DNA from: Trichococcus sp. K1Tr
GTDB lineage: Bacteria; Bacillota; Bacilli; Lactobacillales; Aerococcaceae
Direction of reading: 5' to 3'
DNA length: 64,000 bases
Assembly: GCF_028309625.1 (NCBI RefSeq)
Contig: NZ_JAQMHR010000003.1
Coordinates: 62,001-126,000, forward strand
Part shown: piece after piece, positions 1-8,757 of the stretch
How the letters are laid out: each line of letters begins with the position of its first letter
Position numbering within the stretch: position 1 is the first letter of the stretch
The notes under the pieces: model-generated
Database searches by the model: none
Told to the model about the DNA's origin: nothing
The model's input: only the letters and a program-made list of their open reading frames with translations
Program-made: the position numbers and the translations under genes

Positions 1-39
1 GCATAGAACCGGAAAATTGATTTGAAGGAGGGACCCTTG

Positions 40-846
40 ATGGGGAATGAAAAAACACTGGAAACGAATATCATCCGGATGCGTCCTGAGGCTGAAGTTG
101 CCCTGAAGACAAATGATCTGCATGTTCATTATGGCGATTTCGAAGCAATCAAAGGCGTTTCCATGGAATTTGAAAAGAATAAAATCACCTCGCTGATCGG
201 ACCGAGCGGGTGCGGAAAATCCACTTATCTTCGTTCGCTGAACCGGATGAACGACGCTGTTCCCGGCGCAAAAGTGACTGGGGAAATCATTTACCAAGGC
301 ATTGATGTGAACGTACCTGAAGTCGATGTATTCGAAGTGCGGAAAAATATCGGGATGGTATTCCAAAGACCGAATCCTTTCAGCAAATCGATTTATGAGA
401 ACATCGCTTTTGCACTGAGAAGGCATGGCCTGAAAGATAAGTCGGCATTGGACGAAATCATCGAAACCAGCCTGAAACAAGCTGCCCTTTGGGACCAAGT
501 GAAGGACCAGTTGAACAAAAGCGCCTTAGCACTTTCGGGCGGCCAACAGCAACGTCTCTGCATCGCACGCGCGATCGCACTGAAACCGGATATCCTGCTT
601 TTGGATGAACCTGCCAGCGCGTTGGATCCGATATCGACTTCTCAAGTCGAAGAAACCTTGCTGGAGTTGAAGGAAAAGTATACGATCATCATTGTTACAC
701 ATAATATGCAACAAGCATCGCGGATCAGTGACTATACGGCGTTCTTCTATTTGGGCAATGTCATTGAATATGATGAGACCAGAAAAATCTTTACCCGTCC
801 GAAGATTCAACAGACGGAAAATTATGTTTCTGGGCATTTCGGCTAG
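40..846 (+). CDS. pstB: Phosphate ABC transporter ATP-binding protein PstB (first copy)
   Basis: ATPase subunit of the high-affinity phosphate importer PstSCAB; it drives phosphate uptake at the inner face of the membrane. About 268 residues. Visible motifs are Walker [10 protein letters not shown], the Q-loop region [10 protein letters not shown], the ABC signature LSGGQQQR, Walker [14 protein letters not shown] and the H-loop IVTHNMQQA. The ATG at 40 is preferred because GGAGGGAC lies 5-6 bases upstream; an in-frame TTG at 22 lies before that site and is unlikely. It is followed after 12 bases by a second pstB and then phoU, so the missing pstS, pstC and pstA are probably just left of the window. 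The N-terminal extension of about 25 residues before the ABC domain is usual for one of the paired PstB types in Lactobacillales. Confidence 0.95.
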   Translation: MGNEKTLETNIIRMRPEAEVALKTNDLHVHYGDFEAIKGVSMEFEKNKITSLIGPSGCGKSTYLRSLNRMNDAVPGAKVTGEIIYQGIDVNVPEVDVFEVRKNIGMVFQRPNPFSKSIYENIAFALRRHGLKDKSALDEIIETSLKQAALWDQVKDQLNKSALALSGGQQQRLCIARAIALKPDILLLDEPASALDPISTSQVEETLLELKEKYTIIIVTHNMQQASRISDYTAFFYLGNVIEYDETRKIFTRPKIQQTENYVSGHFG

Positions 847-858
847 GAGGAAAGCAAC

Positions 859-1623
859 GTGAACAGCACAAAACCCATTATTGAAACGCGTGATGTACAT
901 TTATATTACGGAAAGAACGAAGCGTTGAAGGGCATTTCGCTTGATTTTCATAAAAAAGAAATCACGGCTCTGATCGGGCCGAGCGGATGCGGAAAATCCA
1001 CCTACCTAAGGACCCTGAATCGCATGAATGACCTGATTCCGGATGTGACGGTCACCGGGAAAATCAGTTTCAATGACCAGGATATCTACAGTCCGCAAAT
1101 GGACACCGTAGAGTTGCGGAAAAAGGTCGGCATGGTTTTCCAACAACCGAACCCATTCCCGTTTTCGGTATTCGACAATGTAGCATATGGCTTACGCATC
1201 GCCGGGATGAAGGACAAGGAAAAAATCGCCCGGATCGTGGAAGAAAGCCTGAAGAAAGCAGCTGTCTGGGATGATGTCAAAGATAAATTGAATCAGAGCG
1301 CCTTATCTTTATCAGGTGGCCAACAGCAACGTGTCTGCATCGCACGGGTCTTGGCAATCGAACCGGAAGTCATTTTGTTGGATGAACCGACGAGCGCGTT
1401 GGATCCGATTTCCAGTGCTCAGATCGAACGGATGCTTATGGAATTGAAAGAAGATTACACGATGATCATTGTTACGCATAATATGCAACAAGCATCGCGG
1501 ATTTCTGATAACACTGCCTTTTTCTTGAACGGGGAATTGATTGAATTCGGCGAAACCAGCCAAATCTTCACCAATCCAAAAGAAAAACAAACGGAAGATT
1601 ATATTTCTGGACGTTTCGGCTGA
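859..1623 (+). CDS. pstB: Phosphate ABC transporter ATP-binding protein PstB (second copy)
   Basis: Second PstB paralogue, 254 residues, with the same motif order: Walker [54 protein letters not shown]. It begins at a GTG preceded by AGGAGGAA directly after the stop of the first copy. Tandem pstB genes are common in Lactobacillales pst operons; both are thought to serve the same PstCA permease, though nothing here shows which is dominant. The two copies are clearly homologous but diverged, so this is an old duplication rather than a recent one. It is co-directional with phoU 43 bases downstream. Confidence 0.95.
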   Translation: MNSTKPIIETRDVHLYYGKNEALKGISLDFHKKEITALIGPSGCGKSTYLRTLNRMNDLIPDVTVTGKISFNDQDIYSPQMDTVELRKKVGMVFQQPNPFPFSVFDNVAYGLRIAGMKDKEKIARIVEESLKKAAVWDDVKDKLNQSALSLSGGQQQRVCIARVLAIEPEVILLDEPTSALDPISSAQIERMLMELKEDYTMIIVTHNMQQASRISDNTAFFLNGELIEFGETSQIFTNPKEKQTEDYISGRFG

Positions 1624-1666
1624 TCCGTTGCATAATGAAAGATATTTACAAAGGGGTTGGTTTGCG

Positions 1667-2335
1667 ATGAGACGAGTATTTGAAGAGGAACTAAAGAGTT
1701 TGCACGCTCACTTTTTGAAGATGGGTGTGTTGGTCAATGAAGCAATCCAGAAATCAGTGGATGCTTTTGTCACGCATGACAAAGAATTAGCGCAGCAAGT
1801 CATAGATGAAGATGCAGCCATCAATAAACTCGAGAACGATTTGGAAATCGAATGTTTCGAACTGATAGCCTTGCAACAGCCAGTCACTACTGACTTGCGC
1901 AAAATAGTGACCGTGATGAAAGCCAGTGCGGATTTGGAACGGATCGGCGATCATGCGGTCAGTATCGCAAAGTCGACGATCAAAGTGAAAGGCACCAAGC
2001 ATGATGCCGATATAGAAACGGCCATCGCGGAAGCTGCCTTGAAGGTCATGGCGATGGTTAGGGAAGTTCTGGATGCTTATGTCTTGATGGATGCTGAACG
2101 GGCACGTGAGATTGCGGCTAGGGATACCGAAATTGATGCACAAGCAAAAAGTATCTATGAAAGCTGTATCGAGCATATGAAACAGGATCCTGACATCGTC
2201 TTCGGAGGAACCAATTACATGCGCATTTCGACTTATTTGGAAAGAATAGGCGATTATGTAACAAATATTTCCGAGTGGATCATTTACTTGGATTCCGGAG
2301 AAGTCGTAGAACTGAATGTCCACCATAAAATTTAA
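1667..2335 (+). CDS. phoU: Phosphate signalling regulator PhoU
   Basis: PhoU links the Pst transporter to phosphate signalling and restrains uptake when phosphate is plentiful. 222 residues, the usual length, with two PhoU three-helix repeats; each carries the metal-binding type motif (ADLERIGDHAVSIAK near residue 85 and TYLERIGDYVTNISE near 190). The start is ATG 1667, preceded by AAAGGGGTTGG; the open frame extends further upstream but only by overlapping pstB. Last gene of the pst operon, followed closely by a terminator hairpin. Confidence 0.95.
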   Translation: MRRVFEEELKSLHAHFLKMGVLVNEAIQKSVDAFVTHDKELAQQVIDEDAAINKLENDLEIECFELIALQQPVTTDLRKIVTVMKASADLERIGDHAVSIAKSTIKVKGTKHDADIETAIAEAALKVMAMVREVLDAYVLMDAERAREIAARDTEIDAQAKSIYESCIEHMKQDPDIVFGGTNYMRISTYLERIGDYVTNISEWIIYLDSGEVVELNVHHKI

Positions 2336-2342
2336 TGAGAAG

Positions 2343-2380
2343 AACGTTGTGATGCCAAAAAGGTGCCGCAACGTTTTTTT
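2343..2380 (+). terminator. Terminator after phoU
   Basis: Inverted repeat AACGTTG...CAACGTT with additional GATGCC/GGTGCC pairing inside, followed by a run of seven T. It sits 8 bases after the phoU stop and ends the pst operon. Confidence 0.8.
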
Positions 2381-2477
2381 GTTCTCCGGGCCATTTCTGA
2401 ACCTATGCAAAGAGGGTTCGCTTGCAGTTTTCCTCCTCGAACGGCAAGGGCAATAGCTTTCATAGACCGGATGAATT

Positions 2478-2486
2478 TGCTAAAAT
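2478..2486 (+). promoter_or_regulatory. Extended -10 promoter for the CzrA-like gene
   Basis: TGcTAAAAT, an extended -10 element about 36 bases before the chosen start. No good -35 hexamer is visible, as expected for TGn promoters. Confidence 0.5.
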
Positions 2487-2521
2487 AAGGATTGAAGGTA
2501 AGGGATAGGGGTTTAAGTGAG

Positions 2522-2842
2522 ATGATGTCAGACTTGAATACAGAAACGATACAAGCAGTTACGAAAATATTCAAATTGATCGGCGATCCGACCCGTTTTT
2601 TGATTCTCCATGTATTGGAAAATAGGGAATTGAACGTAAATGCCATCGCGGAGGAACTGGACTTGGAGCAATCCGCGGTGTCGCACCAACTGAAGAAACT
2701 GCGGGAAGCAAAGTTGGTAAAAAGCAGAAGAAGCGGAAAAAATATCCTCTACAGTCAAGATGATCAGCATGTCTATGCAATTCTGCATTTGGCTGTCGAA
2801 CATGCCGAACACATTAGGGATGATGGACATAAAGAGGCTTGA
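2522..2842 (+). CDS. ArsR/SmtB-family metal-sensing repressor, CzrA-like
   Basis: Small winged-helix repressor of 106 residues. The recognition region is LEQSAVSHQLKKLREAKLV and the wing RRSGKNILYS. The last helix holds D-x-H, then H eleven residues later, then H three further (DQH...EHAEH). This is the complete alpha-5 zinc site of S. aureus CzrA (Asp84, His86, His97, His100), so zinc or cobalt sensing is well supported by sequence. No N-terminal cysteine (alpha-3) site is present. Usual targets are zinc efflux genes (CzrB/ZntA/CadA), but none is adjacent: the next gene, uvrA, has its own promoter region. The ATG at 2522 or 2525 is chosen over a TTG at 2492 because AGGGATAGGGG lies about 10 bases before it. 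Confidence 0.85.
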   Translation: MMSDLNTETIQAVTKIFKLIGDPTRFLILHVLENRELNVNAIAEELDLEQSAVSHQLKKLREAKLVKSRRSGKNILYSQDDQHVYAILHLAVEHAEHIRDDGHKEA

Positions 2843-2851
2843 ACATCCGTG

Positions 2852-2865
2852 CGAACTAATGTTCT
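2852..2865 (+). promoter_or_regulatory. LexA (DinR/SOS) box upstream of uvrA
   Basis: CGAACTAATGTTCT matches the Gram-positive LexA box CGAAC-N4-GTTCG in nine of ten half-site bases (last base T for G). It lies about 19 bases before a TGgTATACT extended -10 and so overlaps the -35 position, ideal for repression. UvrA is a classical LexA-regulated gene. The same bases also take part in a GAACAT...ATGTTC inverted repeat followed by five T, so a weak terminator role for the czrA-like gene cannot be excluded. Confidence 0.7.
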
Positions 2866-2880
2866 TTTTAGTCTTGGATA

Positions 2881-2889
2881 TGGTATACT
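2881..2889 (+). promoter_or_regulatory. Extended -10 promoter of uvrA
   Basis: TGgTATACT, five of six bases of the -10 consensus with the TGn extension, 59 bases before the uvrA start. The -35 region is poor and is overlapped by the LexA-type box. Confidence 0.6.
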
Positions 2890-2947
2890 ACAGACAATTA
2901 GGAAGCAGACGAAAACCAAAGAATAAGTCAAAGAAGGATCTGAAAAT

Positions 2948-5797
2948 ATGGCAAAAGACCAAATCATCGTACGGGGAGCCCGTTCGCACAATTTGAAGAA
3001 TATAGATGTCACCATCCCGAGGGACAAGCTTGTCGTCATGACCGGTCTTTCCGGATCGGGCAAGAGCTCGCTGGCTTTCGATACGCTTTATGCGGAAGGG
3101 CAAAGACGTTATGTGGAAAGCCTCTCCGCCTATGCGCGCCAGTTTTTGGGCCAGATGGACAAACCGGACGTGGACAGCATCGATGGCCTGAGCCCGGCTA
3201 TTGCGATCGATCAAAAGACGACGAACCGCAATCCGCGTTCAACAGTCGGCACAGTTACAGAAGTCAATGATTTCCTTCGCCTGCTTTTTGCACGTGTCGG
3301 GCATCCGATTTGTCCGAATGACGGCACGCCAATCAGCAGCCAATCGCCCGAACAGATGGTGAATCAGGTTCTGGAGCTGCCGGAACGCACAAAACTGCAG
3401 ATACTGGCACCGATCATCAAAGGGAAAAAAGGGCAGCACAAAAAAGTGTTCGAAGACATCAAAAAACAAGGCTACGTCCGCGTCCGCGTCGATGGGGAAT
3501 TGTTTGATGTTTCCGAAGAGATTGAATTGGAAAAGAACAAAAAACACGACATCGCAATCGTTGTCGATCGGCTGGTCATCAAGGAGGGCATCCGTTCGCG
3601 GATTTTCGATTCGATCGAAGCGGCACTGCATTTGGCCGATGGATATGCTATCGTTGATGTCATCGGAAGTGAAGAGCTTTTGTTCAGCGAACACCACGCC
3701 TGTCCCTATTGCGGATTTACGATCGGTGAGATCGAACCGCGCCTGTTTTCTTTCAACGCGCCATACGGAGCCTGTTCCGAATGTGACGGGCTGGGGATGA
3801 AATTGGAAGTCGATCCCGACTTGATCGTTCAGGATAAACAGCTTTCCCTGAATGAAGGGGCGCTGGTGCCGTGGAACCCGATCAGTTCGAATTACTACCC
3901 GGAAATGCTGCGCCAATTTTGTGTGCAGAACGGGATCGATATGGACCTTCCGTACGCCGAACTAAGCACCGATACCCAGCAGAAACTGCTCTATGGTGCT
4001 GGAGGCGAATTGTTCCATTTCCATTACCAGAATGAATTCGGCGGTGTCCGGGATGTCGATATCCCTTTTGAAGGGGTCATCACCAATGTCAATCGACGCT
4101 ACAAAGAGACATCGAGCGATTATACGCGCGAAGCGATGCGCCAATACATGACCGAGCTGCCCTGCCACACTTGCCACGGCTATCGTTTGAATGAGCAGGC
4201 CCTGTCCGTGAAGGTAGCCCAACACGACATCGGTCAAGTCACGGAATTTTCCATCGAAAATGCTGTCTCCTTCTTCGAAGAAATTTCCCTTTCGGAACAA
4301 GAGAAACAGATTGCGGCGCCTATCCTGAAGGAAATATTGTCACGCCTGACTTTCCTGAAGAATGTCGGCCTCGACTACTTGACGCTGAGCCGGACGGCGG
4401 GTACGCTTTCCGGTGGGGAAGCGCAGCGTATTCGCTTGGCGACGCAAATCGGCTCCAACCTTTCCGGTGTGCTCTACATTTTGGATGAGCCATCCATCGG
4501 GTTGCACCAGCGCGACAACAACCGGTTGATCGAATCGATGAAAAATATGCGCGACCTCGGCAACACGTTGATCGTTGTGGAACATGATGAAGACACGATG
4601 ATGCAGGCGGATTATCTGATCGATATCGGACCGGGTGCGGGTGAACTCGGCGGTGAAATCGTGGCTGCCGGTACGCCAGAGCAAGTCATGAAAAACAAGA
4701 AATCGCTGACAGGGAAATATCTGTCTGGGAAATTGTTCATCCCGGTTCCGGAGACGCGAAGGACAGAAGACAAAGGAGCCGTGGAAATCACCGGCGCCAC
4801 TGAAAACAATCTGAAGAATGTGGATGCTGCCTTTCCTTTAGGGAAAATCGTGGCAGTCACCGGCGTTTCCGGTTCAGGAAAAAGCTCGCTGGTCAATAAT
4901 GTCCTGAAGACAGCCCTGGCCAAAGAATTGACCCGTACGAAAGAAAAACCGGGCAAGTTCAAGACAATCAGCGGTTTCGAAGGTCTGGAGAAAGTCATCG
5001 ATATCGACCAAAGCCCAATCGGACGGACGCCGCGAAGCAACCCGGCAACCTACACCAGCGTCTTCGATGACATGCGCGACCTTTTTGCCAGCACCAACGA
5101 AGCCAAAATACGCGGCTATAAAAAAGGCCGTTTCAGCTTCAATGTCAAGGGTGGGCGTTGTGAAGCTTGCCGCGGAGACGGCATTCTCAAAATCGAAATG
5201 CATTTCCTGCCGGATGTCTACGTGCCTTGCGAAGTCTGTCATGGCACGCGCTACAATTCCGAAACTTTGGAAGTGCAATACAAAGGCAAGAACATCGCCC
5301 AAGTCTTGGATATGACGATCGAGGAAGCTTTGGCCTATTTTGAAGCCATCCCTAAAATCAGGCGCAAACTGCAGACCATCGTCGATGTCGGTCTCGGCTA
5401 CGTGACATTGGGGCAGCCAGCCACTACTTTATCCGGCGGTGAAGCCCAGCGGATGAAATTGGCCAGTGAACTGCAACGCGTATCAAGCGGAAAGACATTC
5501 TACATACTGGATGAACCCACCACAGGCTTGCACACGCATGATATCGCCAGATTGTTGCAGGTTTTGGATCGCTTGGTGGAAGCCGGCAACACGATCGTCG
5601 TGATCGAACACAATCTGGACGTGATCAAAACTGCCGATTACATCATCGATATGGGTCCTGAAGGCGGAGCAGGCGGGGGAACCGTACTTGCAACCGGCAC
5701 TCCGGAAGAAATCGCCGAAGTGAAGGGAAGCTACACCGGCCAATTCCTGAAACCCATTCTGGAACGGGATAAAGCACGAAACAAAAAGACAAAATAG
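2948..5797 (+). CDS. uvrA: Excinuclease ABC subunit A (UvrA)
   Basis: DNA damage recognition ATPase of nucleotide excision repair; it loads UvrB at lesions. 949 residues, full length. Two ABC modules are present: Walker [15 protein letters not shown] near residue 33 and [14 protein letters not shown] near residue 640, with signatures [13 protein letters not shown] near 487 and [13 protein letters not shown] near 830, and Walker [12 protein letters not shown] and [11 protein letters not shown]. Zinc-finger cysteines are visible as CPYCGF...CSEC, CHTCHG and CEACRGDG...CEVCHG. uvrB is not adjacent, unlike the common uvrBA operon; here uvrA follows the metal-sensor gene with its own SOS-type control. 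RBS GAAGGATCTG precedes the ATG. Confidence 0.98.
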   Translation: MAKDQIIVRGARSHNLKNIDVTIPRDKLVVMTGLSGSGKSSLAFDTLYAEGQRRYVESLSAYARQFLGQMDKPDVDSIDGLSPAIAIDQKTTNRNPRSTVGTVTEVNDFLRLLFARVGHPICPNDGTPISSQSPEQMVNQVLELPERTKLQILAPIIKGKKGQHKKVFEDIKKQGYVRVRVDGELFDVSEEIELEKNKKHDIAIVVDRLVIKEGIRSRIFDSIEAALHLADGYAIVDVIGSEELLFSEHHACPYCGFTIGEIEPRLFSFNAPYGACSECDGLGMKLEVDPDLIVQDKQLSLNEGALVPWNPISSNYYPEMLRQFCVQNGIDMDLPYAELSTDTQQKLLYGAGGELFHFHYQNEFGGVRDVDIPFEGVITNVNRRYKETSSDYTREAMRQYMTELPCHTCHGYRLNEQALSVKVAQHDIGQVTEFSIENAVSFFEEISLSEQEKQIAAPILKEILSRLTFLKNVGLDYLTLSRTAGTLSGGEAQRIRLATQIGSNLSGVLYILDEPSIGLHQRDNNRLIESMKNMRDLGNTLIVVEHDEDTMMQADYLIDIGPGAGELGGEIVAAGTPEQVMKNKKSLTGKYLSGKLFIPVPETRRTEDKGAVEITGATENNLKNVDAAFPLGKIVAVTGVSGSGKSSLVNNVLKTALAKELTRTKEKPGKFKTISGFEGLEKVIDIDQSPIGRTPRSNPATYTSVFDDMRDLFASTNEAKIRGYKKGRFSFNVKGGRCEACRGDGILKIEMHFLPDVYVPCEVCHGTRYNSETLEVQYKGKNIAQVLDMTIEEALAYFEAIPKIRRKLQTIVDVGLGYVTLGQPATTLSGGEAQRMKLASELQRVSSGKTFYILDEPTTGLHTHDIARLLQVLDRLVEAGNTIVVIEHNLDVIKTADYIIDMGPEGGAGGGTVLATGTPEEIAEVKGSYTGQFLKPILERDKARNKKTK

Positions 5798-5854
5798 ATA
5801 GCGAAAGGCCAGCCGATTCCGGCAATGTCATTAACTTAAGGGTATCGACAAATA

Positions 5855-5905
5855 AGAGATAGTGAAAATGGGAGATAAATTCTCTCATTTCCACTATCTC
5901 TTTCT
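5855..5905 (+). terminator. Strong terminator after uvrA
   Basis: A 21-base arm at 5855-5875 pairs with 5881-5901 with only G-T wobbles, 5-base loop, followed by TTCTTTTCT. Ends uvrA transcription. Confidence 0.85.
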
Positions 5906-5959
5906 TTTCTGACCATCGAAAAATACCCAGGAAAGCAAACCACTCAGCACAGTGGACCG

Positions 5960-6095
5960 AAATTGTCGAATAGCTGAGGAACATGCGACAATTTGCTTCC
6001 ACGTCGGGCCGAGATTGTCGGATGTCGAGAAACATTCGACAATTTGCTTCCGCAGCGCACTGGAATTGTCGAATACTCGAGCAACATGCGACAAT
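5960..6095. repeat. Array of three imperfect palindromes, ~52-bp period (ATTGTCG...CGACAAT)
   Basis: Three inverted repeats with arms ATTGTCG/CGACAAT at 5960-5994, 6014-6043 and 6064-6095. Loops are alike (AATAGCTGAGGAACATG, GATGTCGAGAAACATT, AATACTCGAGCAACATG), and spacers are related (TTTGCTTCC-CG). Units begin about 51-52 bases apart. No open frame with a ribosome site covers them. They lie between two terminators, in the non-coding 5798-6313 interval. The role is unknown; a similar array with different arms and the same period is at 59902-60075. Confidence 0.75.
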
Positions 6096-6112
6096 CTCGG
6101 CCCCGCAGTCAA

Positions 6113-6147
6113 AAAAAGCGAGGGTGCATTTTGCATTCTCGCTTTTT
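6113..6147. terminator. Bidirectional-looking terminator hairpin
   Basis: AAAAAGCGAGGGTGCA pairs with TGCATTCTCGCTTTTT across a 3-base loop, flanked by A-run and T-run. It closes the palindrome array. No gene on either strand ends close to it, so it may belong to the repeat region. Confidence 0.7.
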
Positions 6148-6195
6148 ACAGTCTTCTAGTCATTTCTGCTGAAGGGAAAATCAATCTTTAGACCT

Positions 6196-6224
6196 ATGAC
6201 AAGGGAAAAGAAATTGGGCATAAT
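6196..6224 (+). promoter_or_regulatory. Sigma-A promoter of liaXYZ
   Basis: ATGACA (5/6) and CATAAT (5/6) separated by 17 bases, about 90 bases before the liaX start. This is a good basal promoter. In enterococci liaXYZ is activated by LiaR; I could not assign a LiaR operator with confidence. Confidence 0.65.
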
Positions 6225-6313
6225 AAGTACATAAGCAACAGATAATCAGAAAACAGGCAAACTGTCCCATGTCAGTGAATAGATAAATGGATAACCATCA
6301 AGGAGGAAATACC

Positions 6314-7825
6314 ATGAATGAAAGAGACCGTATTTTGGCGTTGGTAAGAGAAGGCATCATCACTACCGAAGAAGCTTTGGTACTTTTGGAAAACTTGGCA
6401 AAGCGTGAGGGAAAAGATGCAGTGAAGTTCAATCAGCAGCAAGATTTCACAGATGCACCCGATACTGCATCAGAACCCGCAGAGCAAACGGATCAAGCCT
6501 CCGCTCAAGAGCGGGAAGACCGCAAAAATTTGGAAAAGATTTTGGATGAACTGGCCAGCGAGATTTCCTATTTCTCCTCTCAGATAGATGCGAAAGGCGA
6601 AGCGCTCCAGTCACTGAAAAAACAGATCAACGACAAAGCCGAAAAAAGACAAGAATTGGCGACAGCCGATGAACTGGGCGATTTGACGGGCGAGCAAGAA
6701 ATCACCTTGATGCGCTTGGATGAAGAGCTGGAGGGTCTGCGCGGACAAGCTGCCGCACTGGAAGCCGAAAAAGTCGAGATGGAACAAAAAATGCGCAGCC
6801 TCAAGAAGGAGCATGTGGAAAACAGCGTGAAATCCTTTGGCGAGAAGCTGGGCAATAAAGAGGAATGGAAAGACACAGCCACCAATTTCACGGATCGCCT
6901 CACCAAAGCAGGTGCACAATTAAGTAAATTTTTGACCGATACGGTGCAAACGGTCGTAGAGAATGTCGATTGGAAAGACACTGATTTCAACATCAAGATC
7001 CCTGGATTGATCACCAGCAAATTCCAGCATGAATTCACATTCGATCAAAACACAGCGACGATACTTGATTTCCAACTGGCAAACGGCAATGTGACGTTGC
7101 AGAGTTGGGATAACGAAACCATTTCGGTCGCCGCGGATGTGAAAATATACGGTAAAACCGAAGAAGCGACAGCGAAGGAAGCTTTCGATGCTCGGAGCAC
7201 GCTTGTGATGGATGAGGATAAATTCACTTTCCGCGTTCCGAACAAACGGGTGAAATGCGATATCGTCGTGTCCTTGCCGAAACGCGAATACGATTACGTC
7301 GCAATCAAGATGTTAAACGGGAATGCGACCTTGAAAAACATTGAAGGAAAAGATTTTTACATCAAATCCACGAACGGCAATATGGTCATTTCAGGTCTCA
7401 AGGCCATCATGTTGGAGACGGATGGCGTCAACGGGAATCTGGATGTCTCAGAAAGCACGATCGTTGATGTGTTGGCGAAGACCATCAACGGCAGTCTGAC
7501 GATCAAGAGTGATGTCATCAGCGCAACTGTTTCCGTTGTGAACGGTGATGTGAAATTGTCCTATCCGGGAACCAACGCCAAACAGATCCAAGCCAGTTCC
7601 GTCAACGGGTCAGTCAAACTATCCTTGCCGGCTGCCAAAAGCGCAGAAGTGAAAGCCAGCAGTTCTTTGGGGAAAATCATGAACCGGATGGAAAACATCG
7701 AAATCATCCGCCAAAAAAATGAACACACAAACAAGTACCTGGAATTCAGACGAATGGACGAGGAATCGCCGGTTATGGTAGAATTAAAGACAACAACAGG
7801 AAACATATTCTTAAAAAATAACTAA
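6314..7825 (+). CDS. liaX: LiaX-like cell-envelope stress protein (DUF4097 domain)
   Basis: 503 residues. The N-terminus (MNERDRILALVREGIITTEEALVLLENL) is the small helical domain typical of enterococcal LiaX; residues about 60-165 are charged heptad-like coiled coil; residues about 230-503 are the repetitive beta-rich DUF4097 domain with recurring NGN/NGS turns (LNGNATLKN, STNGNMVIS, VNGNLDVS, INGSLTI, VNGDVKLS). In Enterococcus LiaX acts at or near the cell surface, senses daptomycin and antimicrobial peptides, and controls the LiaFSR response. There is no signal peptide, as in known LiaX. ATG 6314 has AAGGAGGAAATACC in front; an ATG at 6287 lies upstream of that site. First gene of a three-gene operon whose order (LiaX, PspC protein, holin-like membrane protein) matches liaXYZ. 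Confidence 0.9.
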   Translation: MNERDRILALVREGIITTEEALVLLENLAKREGKDAVKFNQQQDFTDAPDTASEPAEQTDQASAQEREDRKNLEKILDELASEISYFSSQIDAKGEALQSLKKQINDKAEKRQELATADELGDLTGEQEITLMRLDEELEGLRGQAAALEAEKVEMEQKMRSLKKEHVENSVKSFGEKLGNKEEWKDTATNFTDRLTKAGAQLSKFLTDTVQTVVENVDWKDTDFNIKIPGLITSKFQHEFTFDQNTATILDFQLANGNVTLQSWDNETISVAADVKIYGKTEEATAKEAFDARSTLVMDEDKFTFRVPNKRVKCDIVVSLPKREYDYVAIKMLNGNATLKNIEGKDFYIKSTNGNMVISGLKAIMLETDGVNGNLDVSESTIVDVLAKTINGSLTIKSDVISATVSVVNGDVKLSYPGTNAKQIQASSVNGSVKLSLPAAKSAEVKASSSLGKIMNRMENIEIIRQKNEHTNKYLEFRRMDEESPVMVELKTTTGNIFLKNN

Positions 7826-7866
7826 AAATAGCTACAATAAATGGCACACATAAGGAGAGAACGAAA

Positions 7867-8184
7867 ATGAAAAAATTAACTAAATCTGCTACAGACAGAC
7901 AAGTCAGCGGTGTTCTGGGAGGTATTTCCGAATACTTCGGCATCGACTCGACGATTGTGCGTGTGGTATTTCTGATTGCCGTATTTGCGGGAGTCGGATC
8001 GCCCGTGTTGTTGTACATCCTGATGGCTGTACTGATGCCTGAACCAGGCCGAAACGACAGCGGACAATCATTCGGCGGAACATACGGGTCTTCATCTTCC
8101 CGCCGCAGTTCCGATGCTTCGAGATCTGTAAAAGAAGCAAAACCAGTGGACAAACAAGAAGAGGACGACTGGAGTGATTTTTGA
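7867..8184 (+). CDS. liaY: PspC-domain membrane protein, LiaY-like
   Basis: 105 residues: an N-terminal PspC domain (KSATDRQVSGVLGGISEYFGI then an aliphatic stretch VVFLIAVFAGVGSPVLLYILMAVLMP that would span the membrane) and a polar Ser/Arg- and Asp-rich tail ending EEDDWSDF. PspC proteins are envelope-stress components; LiaY in Enterococcus is the membrane partner between LiaX and cardiolipin redistribution. RBS AAGGAGAGAACGAAA. Its stop overlaps the start of the next gene by one base, showing tight co-translation. Confidence 0.85.
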   Translation: MKKLTKSATDRQVSGVLGGISEYFGIDSTIVRVVFLIAVFAGVGSPVLLYILMAVLMPEPGRNDSGQSFGGTYGSSSSRRSSDASRSVKEAKPVDKQEEDDWSDF

Positions 8185-8528
8185 TGGGATTTTGGAAAAA
8201 AGCGGCGGTCAACTCACTAGTGTTCATCGCGCTGGCTTATTTCATGGCACCTTCATTCTATGTGCATAGCCTTTGGACGGCTTTTTGGGCCAGCATCATC
8301 TTGGGCATCGTCAACTTTTTGATCAAACCGGTGCTTTCGATCCTCTCGTTCCCGATCACAATCCTTACGTTCGGCTTGTTCAGCTTCGTCATCAATGGCT
8401 TTATGCTGTATCTGACGTCTTGGTTGGTCGGTCCCGGATTCCACTTCACGAGCTACGGCACAGCGTTCCTGGTGGCTTTGATCATGTCGGCCGTGCATCT
8501 GTTCCTGAGCAGGGACGACGCGCGTTAA
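8184..8528 (+). CDS. liaZ: Phage-holin-family-4-like membrane protein, LiaZ-like
   Basis: 114 residues, almost entirely membrane: about four hydrophobic segments (VNSLVFIALAYFMAP, LWTAFWASIILGIVNFLI, PITILTFGLFSFVINGFML, GTAFLVALIMSAVHLF). It belongs to the YvlD/DUF360 group annotated as phage holin family 4, which in enterococci is the third gene of the liaXYZ operon. Start ATG 8184 within TGATG overlap; GGAGTGATTTTT supplies the ribosome site inside liaY. A terminator follows 47 bases after the stop. Function beyond envelope stress is not clear. Confidence 0.8.
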   Translation: MGFWKKAAVNSLVFIALAYFMAPSFYVHSLWTAFWASIILGIVNFLIKPVLSILSFPITILTFGLFSFVINGFMLYLTSWLVGPGFHFTSYGTAFLVALIMSAVHLFLSRDDAR

Positions 8529-8575
8529 CCAACAGGGTTCTGTCGCGGCACTTAGCTCCAAATAACATAAAGTAA

Positions 8576-8608
8576 GGCAGTTGAAACGATTGTTTCAGCT
8601 GCCTTTTT
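8576..8608 (+). terminator. Terminator of the liaXYZ operon
   Basis: GGCAGTTGAAAC/GTTTCAGCTGCC, 12-bp stem with a GATT loop and five T after it. Confidence 0.9.
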
Positions 8609-8632
8609 GTTCTTTCGTATGCACCCATAAAA

Positions 8633-8641
8633 TGTTATGAT
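8633..8641 (+). promoter_or_regulatory. Extended -10 promoter of hprK-lgt-ppaX-gpsA-galU
   Basis: TGtTATGAT, a TGn-extended -10 with 5/6 match, 117 bases before hprK. No convincing -35. The long leader of about 110 bases has no clear regulatory hairpin. Confidence 0.55.
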
Positions 8642-8757
8642 GGATAGGAATACAATAAACCACAAGCGATTCAATCATTGTTTGCGGCAAGATGAGAATG
8701 TAAAAAAATCCTGCCCGATTTGGATCAGGAAATTAAATGATAGAGCGAGGGATAAGA

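Noticed and set aside
22-39. TTG start for the first pstB
   Set aside because: It lies before the Shine-Dalgarno sequence; ATG 40 is correctly spaced.
846-1623. Recent duplication of pstB
   Set aside because: The two copies differ throughout and have different N-termini; paired pstB genes are normal in this order.
2842-2870. Plain terminator after the czrA-like gene
   Set aside because: GAACAT...ATGTTC followed by T is weak (6 bp, long loop); the LexA-box reading explains the inner bases and the uvrA promoter better, though both may apply.
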